Positions 7,008-15,825 are shown, numbered from the stretch's first letter. The stretch is DNA of 46,131 nt from an uncultured Bacteroidales bacterium (GCA_937894795.1 CALCQV010000103.1:1-46131); one strand, 5' to 3'. Translations and numbers: made by a program. Notes: generated by a model from the letters alone, not told the origin.

Positions 7008-7970
7008 CTAATTATTGAGAGTGGTGCTATCGGTTGTCTGGTTAACGTTATTCATACCTGCTGATCTTACAGTCTGTATGAATATATCGTTCATGGTAGG
7101 TATAATTTCACTCATGCCGGTTATAGTAACGTGAGGCAATAATGAAGCCAGCAGTTCATTTGGATTATGGCCATTCATTAACTTGATTACGCTTCTATAG
7201 GCATTATCCTCAGGTTCGTGGCTTAACAGTTTAGCACCGGCTGGAAGGAAAGGCTGCATTGAGCCCTGTAATCCTTCGTGCGTTATTGAGTAAGTATTGG
7301 TTTTATACCTGTTCTTGATCTCCTTCACACTGCCATCAAGTATTTTATGTGAATTATTAATCAGAGCGATATTATCACACAGTTCTTCCACTGATTCCAT
7401 ATTATGGGTTGAGAAGATGATGGTACTTCCATTTCGCTGTAGGTCAAGTATCTCTTCTTTGAGCAGATTTACATTTATAGGGTCAAAGCCACTGAAAGGT
7501 TCATCAAATATAAGAAGGTCAGGTTCATGAATTATAGTTACTATGAATTGCACCTTTTGCTGCATCCCTTTCGACAATTCCTCCACTTTCCGGTTCCACC
7601 AACCCTGTATTTCAAACTTCTCAAAAAGTATCCTGAGTTTGCGGAGGGCATCATGCTTCTTAACTCCTTTAAGTTGAGCCAGGTACAATGCCTGCTCACC
7701 CACCTTCATTTTCTTGTAGAGTCCTCTTTCTTCGGGCAGATAACCTATATGCTCCGCATGTCGCGGTGCAAGCTTCTGGTTGTTAAAAAGCAACTCCCCT
7801 TCGTCAGGTCCGGTAATCTGGTTGATTATCCTGATAAATGAAGTTTTACCGGCACCGTTCGGGCCCAGCAATCCGAATATGCTTTGCCTGGGAATATCAA
7901 TGCTAACATCAGAGAGGGCAGTGTGATTTGCGTATCTTTTAGTAACATTCCTGGCAGAAAAGATGATCAT
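7008..7970 (-). CDS. ABC transporter ATP-binding protein, NatA type
   Basis: The product is a 320-residue ATPase subunit with Walker A GPNGAGKTS (36-44), a Q-loop Gln after it, the signature LSKGMQQKVQ near residue 130, Walker B LLIFDEPFSGFDP and the switch His in STHNM. A C-terminal extension of about 90 residues past the nucleotide-binding domain is typical of NatA/CcmA-like subunits. It starts 11 bases after dnaJ and ends six bases before the permease gene with which it forms a complex in the inner membrane. ATP binding and hydrolysis drive export by the partner. Substrate unknown. Confidence 0.93.
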   Translation of the reverse strand: MIIFSARNVTKRYANHTALSDVSIDIPRQSIFGLLGPNGAGKTSFIRIINQITGPDEGELLFNNQKLAPRHAEHIGYLPEERGLYKKMKVGEQALYLAQLKGVKKHDALRKLRILFEKFEIQGWWNRKVEELSKGMQQKVQFIVTIIHEPDLLIFDEPFSGFDPINVNLLKEEILDLQRNGSTIIFSTHNMESVEELCDNIALINNSHKILDGSVKEIKNRYKTNTYSITHEGLQGSMQPFLPAGAKLLSHEPEDNAYRSVIKLMNGHNPNELLASLLPHVTITGMSEIIPTMNDIFIQTVRSAGMNNVNQTTDSTTLNN

Positions 7971-7981
7971 AAGGTTTCTAT

Positions 7982-9139
7982 TTATTGAAAATACTCTTTC
8001 ATCCTATCGAAAAACGACCTATCGCGTGAGGTTGGATTAGGTTTAAAGTTATCAGCATTCCTCAGCTTGTCAAGTATCTCTTTTTCCTGGTGCGACAGGT
8101 TTTTAGGTGTCCATACATTAATGTTAATGAGTTGGTCGCCCTTGTCATATCCATTGAGTGAAGGAATCCCCTTGCCTTTTAACCTAAGCACTTTGCCTCC
8201 TTGTGTACCGGGATCTATTTTTATTCTAACCCTTCCATCAATGGTTGGCACTTCAACTGATGTACCCAAGGCAGCATCAGGGAAACTTATGTAGTGCTCA
8301 TACAATATATTGGTACCATCCCTCATCAGTTCGGGATCGGGTATTTCTTCAATCTGAACGATCAAATTACCCGGAATACCACCTCTGGGTGCTGCATTGC
8401 CCTTGCCATTAACTGAGAGTTGAATGCCATCAGTAACACCTGCAGGGATATTAAGGCTTATAATTTCTTCATCCTTTACTGTGCCACTGCCACCGCAGGT
8501 ATTACACTTTTGGGTTATAGTACGTCCTTCACCGCCACAATATGGACAAGTTGATGAAGTTTGCATTTGGCCAAGGAAGGTATTGGTAACACGTGTAATT
8601 TGGCCGGTTCCATGACAATGTTGGCAGGTATTGAATGATGAACCATCGGCAGCACCGGTACCTTTGCATGTGCCGCAAGCCACCAGTTTATTCACTTTGA
8701 TCTTTTTATCAACACCTTTAGCAATTTCCTGGAGTGACAGTTTAACCTTTACCCGAAGGTCAGTTCCTTTACTGACTCTGCGGCGTGAGCCACCGCCACC
8801 CTGGCTGAATCCGCCAAAGCCACCACCAAAAGCACTGCCGAAGATATCGCCAAACTGGCTAAAGATATCCTCCATACTCATGCCACCACCAAATCCGCCG
8901 GCACCAGGCCCTCCACGCATGCCATCATGGCCATACTTATCATAACGGGAACGTTTTTCCTGATTGCTCAGTACTTCATAGGCCTCGGCAGCTTCCTTGA
9001 ATTTCTCCTCTGCCTCCTTATTGCCCGGATTCTTATCGGGGTGGAATTGCAATGCCAGCTTCCTGTATGCCTTTTTTATTTCTGCTTCACCGGCATTGCG
9101 GTCAACTCCTAATATTTCGTAATAATCTCTTTTAGCCAC
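7982..9139 (-). CDS. dnaJ: Chaperone protein DnaJ
   Basis: A 385-residue type I Hsp40, the co-chaperone that delivers unfolded clients to DnaK and stimulates its ATPase. The J domain (residues 1-70) carries HPD in FHPDKNPG. A Gly/Phe-rich linker (about 75-120) follows. The zinc-binding domain has all four CxxCxGxG repeats (CGTCKGTG, CQHCHGTG, CPYCGGEG, CNTCGGSG). The C-terminal client-binding and dimerisation domains complete a normal length. It begins 10 bases after grpE, and the two are co-transcribed. dnaK is not in this window. Confidence 0.98.
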   Translation of the reverse strand: MAKRDYYEILGVDRNAGEAEIKKAYRKLALQFHPDKNPGNKEAEEKFKEAAEAYEVLSNQEKRSRYDKYGHDGMRGGPGAGGFGGGMSMEDIFSQFGDIFGSAFGGGFGGFSQGGGGSRRRVSKGTDLRVKVKLSLQEIAKGVDKKIKVNKLVACGTCKGTGAADGSSFNTCQHCHGTGQITRVTNTFLGQMQTSSTCPYCGGEGRTITQKCNTCGGSGTVKDEEIISLNIPAGVTDGIQLSVNGKGNAAPRGGIPGNLIVQIEEIPDPELMRDGTNILYEHYISFPDAALGTSVEVPTIDGRVRIKIDPGTQGGKVLRLKGKGIPSLNGYDKGDQLININVWTPKNLSHQEKEILDKLRNADNFKPNPTSRDRSFFDRMKEYFQ

Positions 9140-9149
9140 TTTTTCTTGC

Positions 9150-9743
9150 TTATATACCTACTACTACTTTTGCAAACCTTATTACCTTGCCGTTTAATGT
9201 ATATCCTTTTTGAGTGACATCCATCACTTTGTTCTTCTGATCATCAGATGATGCCGGCACATTGGCAATGGCTTCATGGTAATCTGTATTGAATGGTTGA
9301 CCCTGTGCTTCAATTAATTCCAATCCTTTTTGATTCAGGCTGTTCTTGAATTTATTGTATATCAATACAGTCCCTTCCTTTAATGGCTCAACTGCAGTAA
9401 CATTTTCAAATGAGCTTATAGCCCTTTCAAAGTCATCAAGAATTGTCAGTAAGTCAGTAATTACCTGTTCTGATGCCGTTTTGCTCAATTCAATTCTTTC
9501 CTTGATGGCTCTTTTTCTGTAATTGTCGAATTCAGAGTAGAGACGAAGGTATTTGTCGTTTACCTCATCATATTTCTTCTGCATCAGCAAAAGCTCCTCT
9601 GCACTATTGTCAATGGTTGTTGTTTCATTAGCAATTGTTTCTTCCTTTACTTTACTAATTTCCTGTTCACTTACGTCATCATGTCTCTGACCTGATTTAA
9701 CAGGTTCATCTTCATGACCTTGCTTATTCTTATGCTGTTTCAT
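9150..9743 (-). CDS. grpE: GrpE nucleotide exchange factor
   Basis: A 197-residue GrpE, which releases ADP from DnaK. The first 50 or so residues are charged and disordered (Lys, Gln, Glu rich). A long coiled coil follows (about 50-110), then the C-terminal beta domain ending in the family motif GYTLNGKVIRFAKVVV. The YSEFDNYRKRAIKE segment at the end of the coil is a hallmark. It is the first gene of the operon with dnaJ and an ABC exporter. The 5' region has a small palindrome at 9823-9833 that may be a stress-response operator. Confidence 0.96.
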   Translation of the reverse strand: MKQHKNKQGHEDEPVKSGQRHDDVSEQEISKVKEETIANETTTIDNSAEELLLMQKKYDEVNDKYLRLYSEFDNYRKRAIKERIELSKTASEQVITDLLTILDDFERAISSFENVTAVEPLKEGTVLIYNKFKNSLNQKGLELIEAQGQPFNTDYHEAIANVPASSDDQKNKVMDVTQKGYTLNGKVIRFAKVVVGI

Positions 9744-9822
9744 GATTAATTATTTAATTACGCCACTATGAGCCATTTGTTAATGATGGCTGCTACAAAA
9801 TGTTTGCCAGTAATAAAATAAC

Positions 9823-9833
9823 GACAATTTGTC
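9823..9833. promoter_or_regulatory. Palindrome upstream of grpE
   Basis: GACAATTTGTC is a perfect 5-1-5 inverted repeat about 80 bases before the grpE ATG. On the minus strand ACTGACAAA is echoed 20-odd bases later by ACTGGCAAA. In heat-shock operons such a dyad could be a repressor site, but no matching regulator is visible here. Confidence 0.35.
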
Positions 9834-9905
9834 AGTTATTTATATCCCGGTGATTCTGATAGCTATAATTTGCCGGTCAAACCGTCAAAGTTACCAATCA
9901 GGCTG

Positions 9906-11210
9906 TTATACCCTTTCAATGGAAGCGCCCAAAGCTTGCAAGCGGGCATCAATATCCTGATAGCCTCTGTCGATCTGTTCAATATTGTCAATACGGCTTT
10001 TGCCCCGGGCAGAAAGCGCAGCAATCAACAAGGCAACACCGGCCCTGATATCAGGCGACGACATTGTGATGCCTCTTAATGAGATCTGGTGATTCAGTCC
10101 AATTACAGTGGCACGGTGTGGATCACAAAGAATGATCTGGGCCCCCATTTCAATCAACTTATCTACAAAAAAGAGACGGCTCTCAAACATCTTCTGGTGA
10201 ATAAGTACACTTCCTTTAGCTTGAGTAGCAATCACCAGTGCTATACTTACAAGGTCGGGTGTAAAACCCGGCCATGGTGAATCGGCAATTGTCATGATGG
10301 AGCCATCCATAAAGGTTTCCACTTCATAAGTGTCCTGTGCGGGAATGAAAAGATCATCATCACGCAATTCCAATTTTATACCCAAACGCCTGAAAACATC
10401 AGGTATTATTCCTAATTCCTTGTATTGAACGTTTTTAATCGTAATTTCCGACTGTGTCATGGCAGCCATACCAATAAAACTACCAATCTCGATCATATCA
10501 GGCAGCATTGTATGCTCTGTTCCATGCATGTTTTCAACACCTTCAATGGTGAGAAGGTTTGAGCCAACTCCTGTAATGCGGGCGCCCATACGGTTAAGCA
10601 TGCGACATAACTGCACCAGATAAGGTTCACAGGCAGCATTAAAGATTGTTGTTGTTCCTTTTGCCATTACTGCTGCCATGACAATATTGGCAGTACCGGT
10701 AACTGAGGCTTCATCGAGCAGCATATAGCAGCCTTTCAATTCAGGAGCTGATACGCTATAGAAGGTATTTACATTTTCAAAGTCAAACTTGGCGCCTAGT
10801 TTCTGAAGTCCTATAAAATGAGTATCCAGACGTCGTCTGCCAATTTTATCTCCACCGGGATGTGGCATGAATGCCTTGCCGTAACGGGCCAGCAGTGGGC
10901 CAATCAACATTATAGAACCGCGCAGGCCGCCCCCTTTTTTACGAAACTCCTGTGATTTAAAATACTCCAGATTGATTTCTTCAGCCCGGAAACTGTAACT
11001 TCCCTTGCCAAGTTTCTCAACCTTAACACCCATACCTGATAAGAGCTCTATCAGCTTATTTACATCCAGAATATCGGGAATGTTGTTTATGGTGACTTTT
11101 TCTGGTGTGAGCAGTACAGCACATAAAATCTGCAATGCTTCATTCTTGGCGCCCTGGGGTATAATTTCACCTGAGAGCCTGCAACCTCCGTTAATAATAA
11201 ATGATCCCAT
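9906..11210 (-). CDS. murA: UDP-N-acetylglucosamine 1-carboxyvinyltransferase (MurA), Asp variant
   Basis: A 434-residue enzyme for the first committed step of peptidoglycan synthesis: transfer of enolpyruvate from PEP to UDP-GlcNAc in the cytoplasm. The EPSP-synthase fold is seen across the whole length, with QGAKNEALQILCA near the N-terminus (KN of the active site) and GKSRIDNIEQIDRGYQDID near the end. The mobile loop reads PGGDKIGRR, placing Asp121 where most MurA enzymes have the catalytic Cys that fosfomycin alkylates. Known Cys-to-Asp enzymes (Mycobacterium, Chlamydia) are active and fosfomycin resistant, so the same is expected here. It lies 38 bases after the DUF4290 gene, probably in one operon. 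Confidence 0.96.
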   Translation of the reverse strand: MGSFIINGGCRLSGEIIPQGAKNEALQILCAVLLTPEKVTINNIPDILDVNKLIELLSGMGVKVEKLGKGSYSFRAEEINLEYFKSQEFRKKGGGLRGSIMLIGPLLARYGKAFMPHPGGDKIGRRRLDTHFIGLQKLGAKFDFENVNTFYSVSAPELKGCYMLLDEASVTGTANIVMAAVMAKGTTTIFNAACEPYLVQLCRMLNRMGARITGVGSNLLTIEGVENMHGTEHTMLPDMIEIGSFIGMAAMTQSEITIKNVQYKELGIIPDVFRRLGIKLELRDDDLFIPAQDTYEVETFMDGSIMTIADSPWPGFTPDLVSIALVIATQAKGSVLIHQKMFESRLFFVDKLIEMGAQIILCDPHRATVIGLNHQISLRGITMSSPDIRAGVALLIAALSARGKSRIDNIEQIDRGYQDIDARLQALGASIERV

Positions 11211-11248
11211 ATAGTTAAGCTTATTAATGCTTTAATTCAGGGAGCAAG

Positions 11249-11917
11249 TTAATTCTTTTTACGGTTGCGCTGGTCACGAAACTGGTTATTCTTATCACGA
11301 GGGATGAATTTCTTTTTTCTGTTCATACCCAATGAGGAGGATGAATTGGGTTGCCCGCCATTACGGGCCAGCAGTTCATTGGTGTGAGTGAGCCTGGTGT
11401 CTTCGCTAAGTTTTAACTTGCCATGTGATAATTCGGCAAGATGATCAGTAATAAGCTCATCATTTACTGAATCACGATTCCAGTTGAGGTATGATTTCTT
11501 AAGATGGTTGGCTATATTTTTCACCAGTGCATCTTTCTCAGGGCCATCTTCAAAGGTTGTGGCCTTTTCAATCATCTTGGCTATATTTTTACCGTAAGGC
11601 CTGAACTTTATTGTTTCCTGTGGATACGGAATAGCATTTGGCCTGCCTAATCTTTCTTCAGGTGAAGGAGCAGGGAATGGGCCGTCAACATCCAACTTGT
11701 AGTGTGAAATGATGTAAAGATGATCCCATAGTTTTCTTCTATAATCGGTAGTGTCACGCTGCTCAGGATGAAGCTGCGCCATGATATTCACCAGTGCTTT
11801 GCATAGATTGGTGCGCTTTTCCTTGTCTTCAATGGTCATTACATAAGCTACCATTTTCTGAACATTGCGGCCGTACTCAGGAATTATGAGTTTCTCGCGT
11901 GTGCTGTTATAATCCAT
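11249..11917 (-). CDS. DUF4290 domain protein
   Basis: A 222-residue cytoplasmic protein of the Bacteroidota-specific DUF4290 family, recognised by the opening MDYNSTREKLIIPEYGRN, the KMVAYVMTIEDKEKR segment and the later RPYGKNIAKMIEKA repeat of the same theme. It is mostly helical, with a strongly basic tail (residues 195-222, rich in Arg, Lys and Asn) that could bind nucleic acid. Function is unknown. It precedes murA on the same strand with a 38-base gap, so a role tied to envelope growth is possible but rests only on neighbourhood. A TATATTTG -7 element lies upstream at 12071-12078. Confidence 0.85.
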   Translation of the reverse strand: MDYNSTREKLIIPEYGRNVQKMVAYVMTIEDKEKRTNLCKALVNIMAQLHPEQRDTTDYRRKLWDHLYIISHYKLDVDGPFPAPSPEERLGRPNAIPYPQETIKFRPYGKNIAKMIEKATTFEDGPEKDALVKNIANHLKKSYLNWNRDSVNDELITDHLAELSHGKLKLSEDTRLTHTNELLARNGGQPNSSSSLGMNRKKKFIPRDKNNQFRDQRNRKKN

Positions 11918-12070
11918 AAAGAAAATTTAATTAGGCTTTTTCTGATACCTGTCTATCTAATTATTGTTGGCAATAATAAATACAATGCTCCCGAATGATC
12001 TTATATTTCAAAAATAATGTGAGGTACGTACTTATTGGTCTGCAAGGAGATATTAACATAACAGACGCTG

Positions 12071-12078
12071 CAAATATA
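12071..12078 (-). promoter_or_regulatory. -7 element, probable DUF4290-murA promoter
   Basis: TATATTTG on the minus strand fits TAnnTTTG. A TTTG lies upstream at a spacing of about 23 bases, slightly long. A leader of roughly 150 bases would precede the DUF4290 ATG. Confidence 0.4.
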
Positions 12079-12322
12079 ACGCTTTATTTTTAATCAGGTT
12101 CCAAATTAGATAAAAATGTAACACGGTATATGCAGAAAACAAAAAACAGAAAACGCACAGTCAATAGCTGAAATTCAGGTCAAATTGATTACTTCAGACT
12201 ATAGTCTGCCACAAATCGGGGTAAAAGGGGTCAAGCATTCCTGCATTAAGGGTGGCACTTATTACGGAGCCAAGGACTGCTCTTTGTTCCTGAGGAAGGG
12301 CGATTATTAATAGTCAGGTCTA

Positions 12323-12452
12323 GGATTCATTTTGATCCACCTTATAGCCACTTAGTACTCACTAAATACTCACAATATTAAAATTACAAGGTGGCTGGTT
12401 AGAAAATAGTTAGAGAATAGTAAGCGTTTAGTTAGCGGATCCAAATGAATCC
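12323..12452. repeat. 130-bp element with inverted ends
   Basis: The 16-base ends (12323-12338 and 12437-12452) are inverted copies with one mismatch: GGATTCATTT(T/G)GATCC. Inner segments are also partly inverted (CCACCTT at 12337-12343 against AAGGTGG at 12388-12394). No open frame lies inside. The size and ends suggest a MITE-like element or a large folded RNA or DNA structure. No target-site duplication could be assigned with confidence. Confidence 0.5.
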
Positions 12453-12650
12453 CAACCGAAACTATACGATAATAACACTCAAGTATTTTTAAAGAGAGGT
12501 AAAACTATGCTCAATACTTTAACCGGAATAGTCCATTTTTAGTTTTTTATAGAATGTCATGTATTTATTGAAAAAGTAGCTTTTGGTTATCTTCATGGAT
12601 ATATATTTTATAAATATTCTTTATATATTTGTTTCTTATAGCCATGAAAT

Positions 12651-14114
12651 ATGAAACCACTACTTTCCATTATTCTTTTTTTCCTTAGTCTTCTGGCATC
12701 CGGTCAGAATTATCAACTCTTTAACGTGAACACCAAAAAGGTGTTCAGTACATTGGATGAACAGTCAAAAACCTTTAGCCTTCTTTTTGATTCGGTAACT
12801 GTAAAATCCTCAAGTGCTGTTTATTATCCCTATAAAACCGTAGGTGATATTGGTTATATAAGTGATACATGCCACGTATGGGGACAATACTGTTATCACC
12901 AGGATCGTCCGTCATGGATGGGTAGTGAAGTGCAAATTGCCGATGATGTTTACAACTTTATAACCAACAATGGTTCGGTTGTGAGTATGAATTTTAGTCT
13001 GGCCCCATTGCAGGCTCATGTATTTTATGAAGATGACCTTCAGCGCTTTTCCATAAGCAGAATCTCACCGGGTGCAGATACAATGAGCATAATAGGAGTT
13101 ATTGATTCCGTATATCGTTATCAAATATCACATACTGATCTTCAGGGTAATTTCATTAACTCTGAACTTAATACATGGGAAATAGTAATTGGAAAGCAAC
13201 TTGAGTTGATTAGTTTCTTCAGGATAGATAGCTTTCCCCAAGTACTTGAACCATTGATTTTATTGGGAAATGAATCACCTGATGCCGGATTTTATGAACT
13301 CACAAATGAAAGAATCTTTGATTATCTGCCAGGGGATGTGATTCAATGGTATGATTTTTTTTATTGGCCGCTTTATCCTGAATTAAGTTATAGGAATTAT
13401 TTTACTGATAGTTTTATTGAAAGGCATGAAACTTCTGATTCCTTGAAGTATAAAGTGATAAGGGAAATATACATTCCTGATTCATCATCTTTAACCGTTG
13501 ATACCACCTGGTTGAAGTATAGAAAGGATGAAGTGATTGCCAACATACCATTTGACTGGATAGGATCAGGTGTGTTACGTACCGGTTCTCTTTCAAAGAC
13601 GGATTACTGTGGACTTGATTTGTGGACCTTCAATTATTGGGATGGGCACCTGGAGTATTGTTCTGAGGAAAATTCATGGTGTGAATTCGACGAATTCGGT
13701 TTTACTTCTACCAGCAAGGCATACGTTGAAGGGATTGGACTTTATGAATACCATAGTGGTGTTTTTGGTCCCCCCACCAACAGTTCATCAGGCTCAGGCA
13801 TAAACTATTTCAACAAGCAAGGTGTGGAATGTGGTGAAAAGGTGGTTGGTATTTTTGATCATCCTGATATAAACTATCCACTGGTCGTTTTACCAAATCC
13901 CGCCAATGAGTTTTTTATCGTTTCGTATAAACCATCCAACAAACTTCAGGATGTTAGGCTGCAAGTAATTGATATCAGCGGTAGAACATCAATCGATATC
14001 AATAATTACAACAGTGGAAGTTTGATTGATATCAGCAAGCTGCCAGGAGGCTTATACCTTGTGCAGCTTATTGATGGAAGAAATGCAATGAATGGGAAGC
14101 TTATAGTTAAATAG
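12651..14114 (+). CDS. Secreted protein with T9SS type A sorting domain
   Basis: The product is 487 residues: a signal peptide (MKPLLSIILFFLSLLASG, cleavage near residue 18), a long extracellular region with many aromatic and acidic residues and a few Cys, and a C-terminal type IX secretion signal from about residue 410. The end follows the family pattern: PNPANEFF at the start, a DISGR turn, then LPGGLYLVQL and a final GKLIVK strand. T9SS exports such proteins across the outer membrane and can anchor them to A-LPS. The passenger region is not recognised. Residues about 112-170 and the last 40 have a decayed copy at 17040-17373. A strong terminator follows at 14143-14183. Confidence 0.85.
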   Translation: MKPLLSIILFFLSLLASGQNYQLFNVNTKKVFSTLDEQSKTFSLLFDSVTVKSSSAVYYPYKTVGDIGYISDTCHVWGQYCYHQDRPSWMGSEVQIADDVYNFITNNGSVVSMNFSLAPLQAHVFYEDDLQRFSISRISPGADTMSIIGVIDSVYRYQISHTDLQGNFINSELNTWEIVIGKQLELISFFRIDSFPQVLEPLILLGNESPDAGFYELTNERIFDYLPGDVIQWYDFFYWPLYPELSYRNYFTDSFIERHETSDSLKYKVIREIYIPDSSSLTVDTTWLKYRKDEVIANIPFDWIGSGVLRTGSLSKTDYCGLDLWTFNYWDGHLEYCSEENSWCEFDEFGFTSTSKAYVEGIGLYEYHSGVFGPPTNSSSGSGINYFNKQGVECGEKVVGIFDHPDINYPLVVLPNPANEFFIVSYKPSNKLQDVRLQVIDISGRTSIDINNYNSGSLIDISKLPGGLYLVQLIDGRNAMNGKLIVK

Positions 14115-14142
14115 AGCTACTATTAACGGTCTATACGTAAAG

Positions 14143-14183
14143 TTAAAGATCCTTTAACCTGCAATTAAAGGATCTTTAATTTT
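14143..14183 (+). terminator. Intrinsic terminator after the T9SS gene
   Basis: A perfect 15-bp inverted repeat (14143-14157 with 14165-14179) has a 7-base loop and is followed by a short T run. Its right arm covers the last codons of the displaced uvrD fragment, so the terminator was formed partly from that gene's end. Confidence 0.75.
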
Positions 14184-14254
14184 GCAAATTTCAACAACAA
14201 CTGTTTCTGCCCAAAACCATTGAAAAATACGGTAGCCTTGGTATTGGGGCCGGT
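14165..14254 (-). pseudogene. Displaced 3' end of uvrD/pcrA
   Basis: Bases 14181-14254 match 18877-18950, the 3' end of the intact uvrD-like gene, at 69 of 74 positions in the same orientation. The frame is kept. The fragment reads TGPNTKATVFFNGFGQ, then KQLLLKFAKLKIL and a stop, against KLRIL in the intact gene, so nearly all changes are silent. The match breaks sharply at 14254, upstream of which nothing of uvrD remains. It shows that the T9SS gene and uvrD were once convergent neighbours, and that the DNA now between them arose by duplication or insertion that copied the uvrD end. Confidence 0.85.
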
Positions 14255-14289
14255 CATTATCGGTAATAATTCAATATAAGATAATAATA

Positions 14290-15777
14290 CTATTCTTTTA
14301 TCCATTTTCCCATTCCAATCACCTTATTGCTTGTTGAAATCCTATAGGGATAAAAGCCTTTTGTCAATTCTGACGTGTCAATGTGCTGCATGTCAGTAAC
14401 AACAACTTCAGTTAAAACTAGGCGCCCATTTAAATCAAACAACTGAAGTGTGGCAGTATTGTGTTGTACGCCCAGTTTAACCTGCAGGAAATCTTTACCC
14501 GGGTTAGGTATTATGATTGCTTCCATTGCCTGGGGCATGTTGTTGTTGTCAGTATTTACTATCAGACCTTCGCTGTTGACTTTTAAAACGAATGGATGAG
14601 AAATACAATCATAAGATTGAATATCGTAGTAATCTCCAACTACAACTATGTGGTTGTCACTAGTTTCAATTATGTCTTTAGGAAGATAAGCATCATCTTG
14701 ACCATAAAAGATCTGTTCAATTAATTCCAGGTTGTAATTTAGCTTGTTTAACACGATAAATGAAGTATGTGCACATGGTGGAAAGTAATCTCCGACATAA
14801 TACCATCCCATAACCCATATGTAATCAGTGGTAGCAAGGATATTTTTTTTCCCCATACCAGGGTATGTTATGCTTCCTGTTTCACCAGGTAACGTGATAG
14901 TATAGAGTAGAGAATCGTTTAGATTGTATTTGGAGAGACCTAAATTACGGATGTATTCCTCATAAAACTGTCCTGATAAAAAATAACTTGAATCATTTAT
15001 TTTAGCCAGCTTGGTTTGTGAGTGAAACTCATTATCGGGCATTACGATTTCAATATTGCTAAGATCGTAGCTGATTTTTGCTATCGGATTATAGGGTACC
15101 CATGGCAAATGAAAAACCATGTAGTTTATTTTTATTAATTCACTTACTTTATCTATAATCAAGCTTGTTATGGCTTTATTTGTGGAATCATCTGCTACAA
15201 AATAATCATATTCTCCATTAGTTAAATGGGCCTTAATTATGGAATAGTTGTATGAAAGAGAAGAGTTTGGTGTTTTAAAGAAAGACAAGATATATGCCGT
15301 GGTGTCATCTAAAATTTCAAAATCCCAAGGTGTATTCACTGTATCAGGCCACATCCCGAAATTCCTCTGTTCTACTATATTCATATCATTATCAATGGAG
15401 TGTATAAATACTGAATTATACGATTTATCACTACCTATGGAGTCAATTGAACCTGATAAAAAATATGAACTGTTTGTATTTGTAGGATTCACTAATTCTG
15501 AAAAATAAGAATTTCCATTTTCAAAAGCATAGTTTGTACTGTCAACAATTTCACCATTCATTGCAATTTTCATCATAGTACCCACAGATGTTGTATGTTC
15601 AGGATTAGTATTTATAACACCGCAAAATATCAGGTTGTTATCATCTGATTCAATAACACTATATATTTCTCTACAGTCGGAAGAAGGATATATTTTTAGA
15701 AAGGTTTCCTGTGCCTTTGTTGCAGGAATGATAGAGAGGAGCAATAAAGTTAAACTTATGAATTTAATGTTTTTCAT
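14290..15777 (-). CDS. Secreted protein with T9SS type A sorting domain
   Basis: I start at the ATG at 15777 because it gives a clean signal peptide (MKNIKFISLTLLLLSIIPATKAQ, cleavage after the last Ala). An in-frame start at 15819 adds a 14-residue hydrophobic stretch that makes no sense as a signal. The mature part has repeated strand-rich units with Asp, Ser and Tyr-rich turns, suggesting a beta-propeller or similar fold. From about residue 415 a T9SS type A domain is seen: IPNPGKDFLQV, LFDLNGRLV, then SELTKGFYPYRI and a final GMGKWIKE. It is convergent with the other T9SS gene at 12651. The last bases of this gene also have a degraded copy near 17440-17495. Function of the passenger is unknown. 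Confidence 0.82.
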   Translation of the reverse strand: MKNIKFISLTLLLLSIIPATKAQETFLKIYPSSDCREIYSVIESDDNNLIFCGVINTNPEHTTSVGTMMKIAMNGEIVDSTNYAFENGNSYFSELVNPTNTNSSYFLSGSIDSIGSDKSYNSVFIHSIDNDMNIVEQRNFGMWPDTVNTPWDFEILDDTTAYILSFFKTPNSSLSYNYSIIKAHLTNGEYDYFVADDSTNKAITSLIIDKVSELIKINYMVFHLPWVPYNPIAKISYDLSNIEIVMPDNEFHSQTKLAKINDSSYFLSGQFYEEYIRNLGLSKYNLNDSLLYTITLPGETGSITYPGMGKKNILATTDYIWVMGWYYVGDYFPPCAHTSFIVLNKLNYNLELIEQIFYGQDDAYLPKDIIETSDNHIVVVGDYYDIQSYDCISHPFVLKVNSEGLIVNTDNNNMPQAMEAIIIPNPGKDFLQVKLGVQHNTATLQLFDLNGRLVLTEVVVTDMQHIDTSELTKGFYPYRISTSNKVIGMGKWIKE

Positions 15778-15825
15778 TATAAGATAGTTGGTTAGAATTG
15801 TACATATTAATAAAAGCACAAAATG

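Larger units (their letters stand above)
11918..12650. other. 733-base gene-free stretch
   Basis: The left part holds the probable upstream region of the DUF4290 gene, with -7-like elements on the minus strand at 12009-12016 and 12071-12078. In the middle, a frame is open on the plus strand from about 12119 to 12309 (roughly 60 codons, SDYSLPQIGVKGVKHSCIKG and on) but has no start codon and no recognisable family. It may be a gene remnant. The right part holds the inverted-repeat element at 12323-12452 and a TATATTTG at 12624-12631 that may drive the next gene. Confidence 0.6.

Noticed and set aside
8067..8945. Open frames antisense to dnaJ
   Set aside because: They are shadows created by the Gly- and Cys-rich codons of dnaJ.
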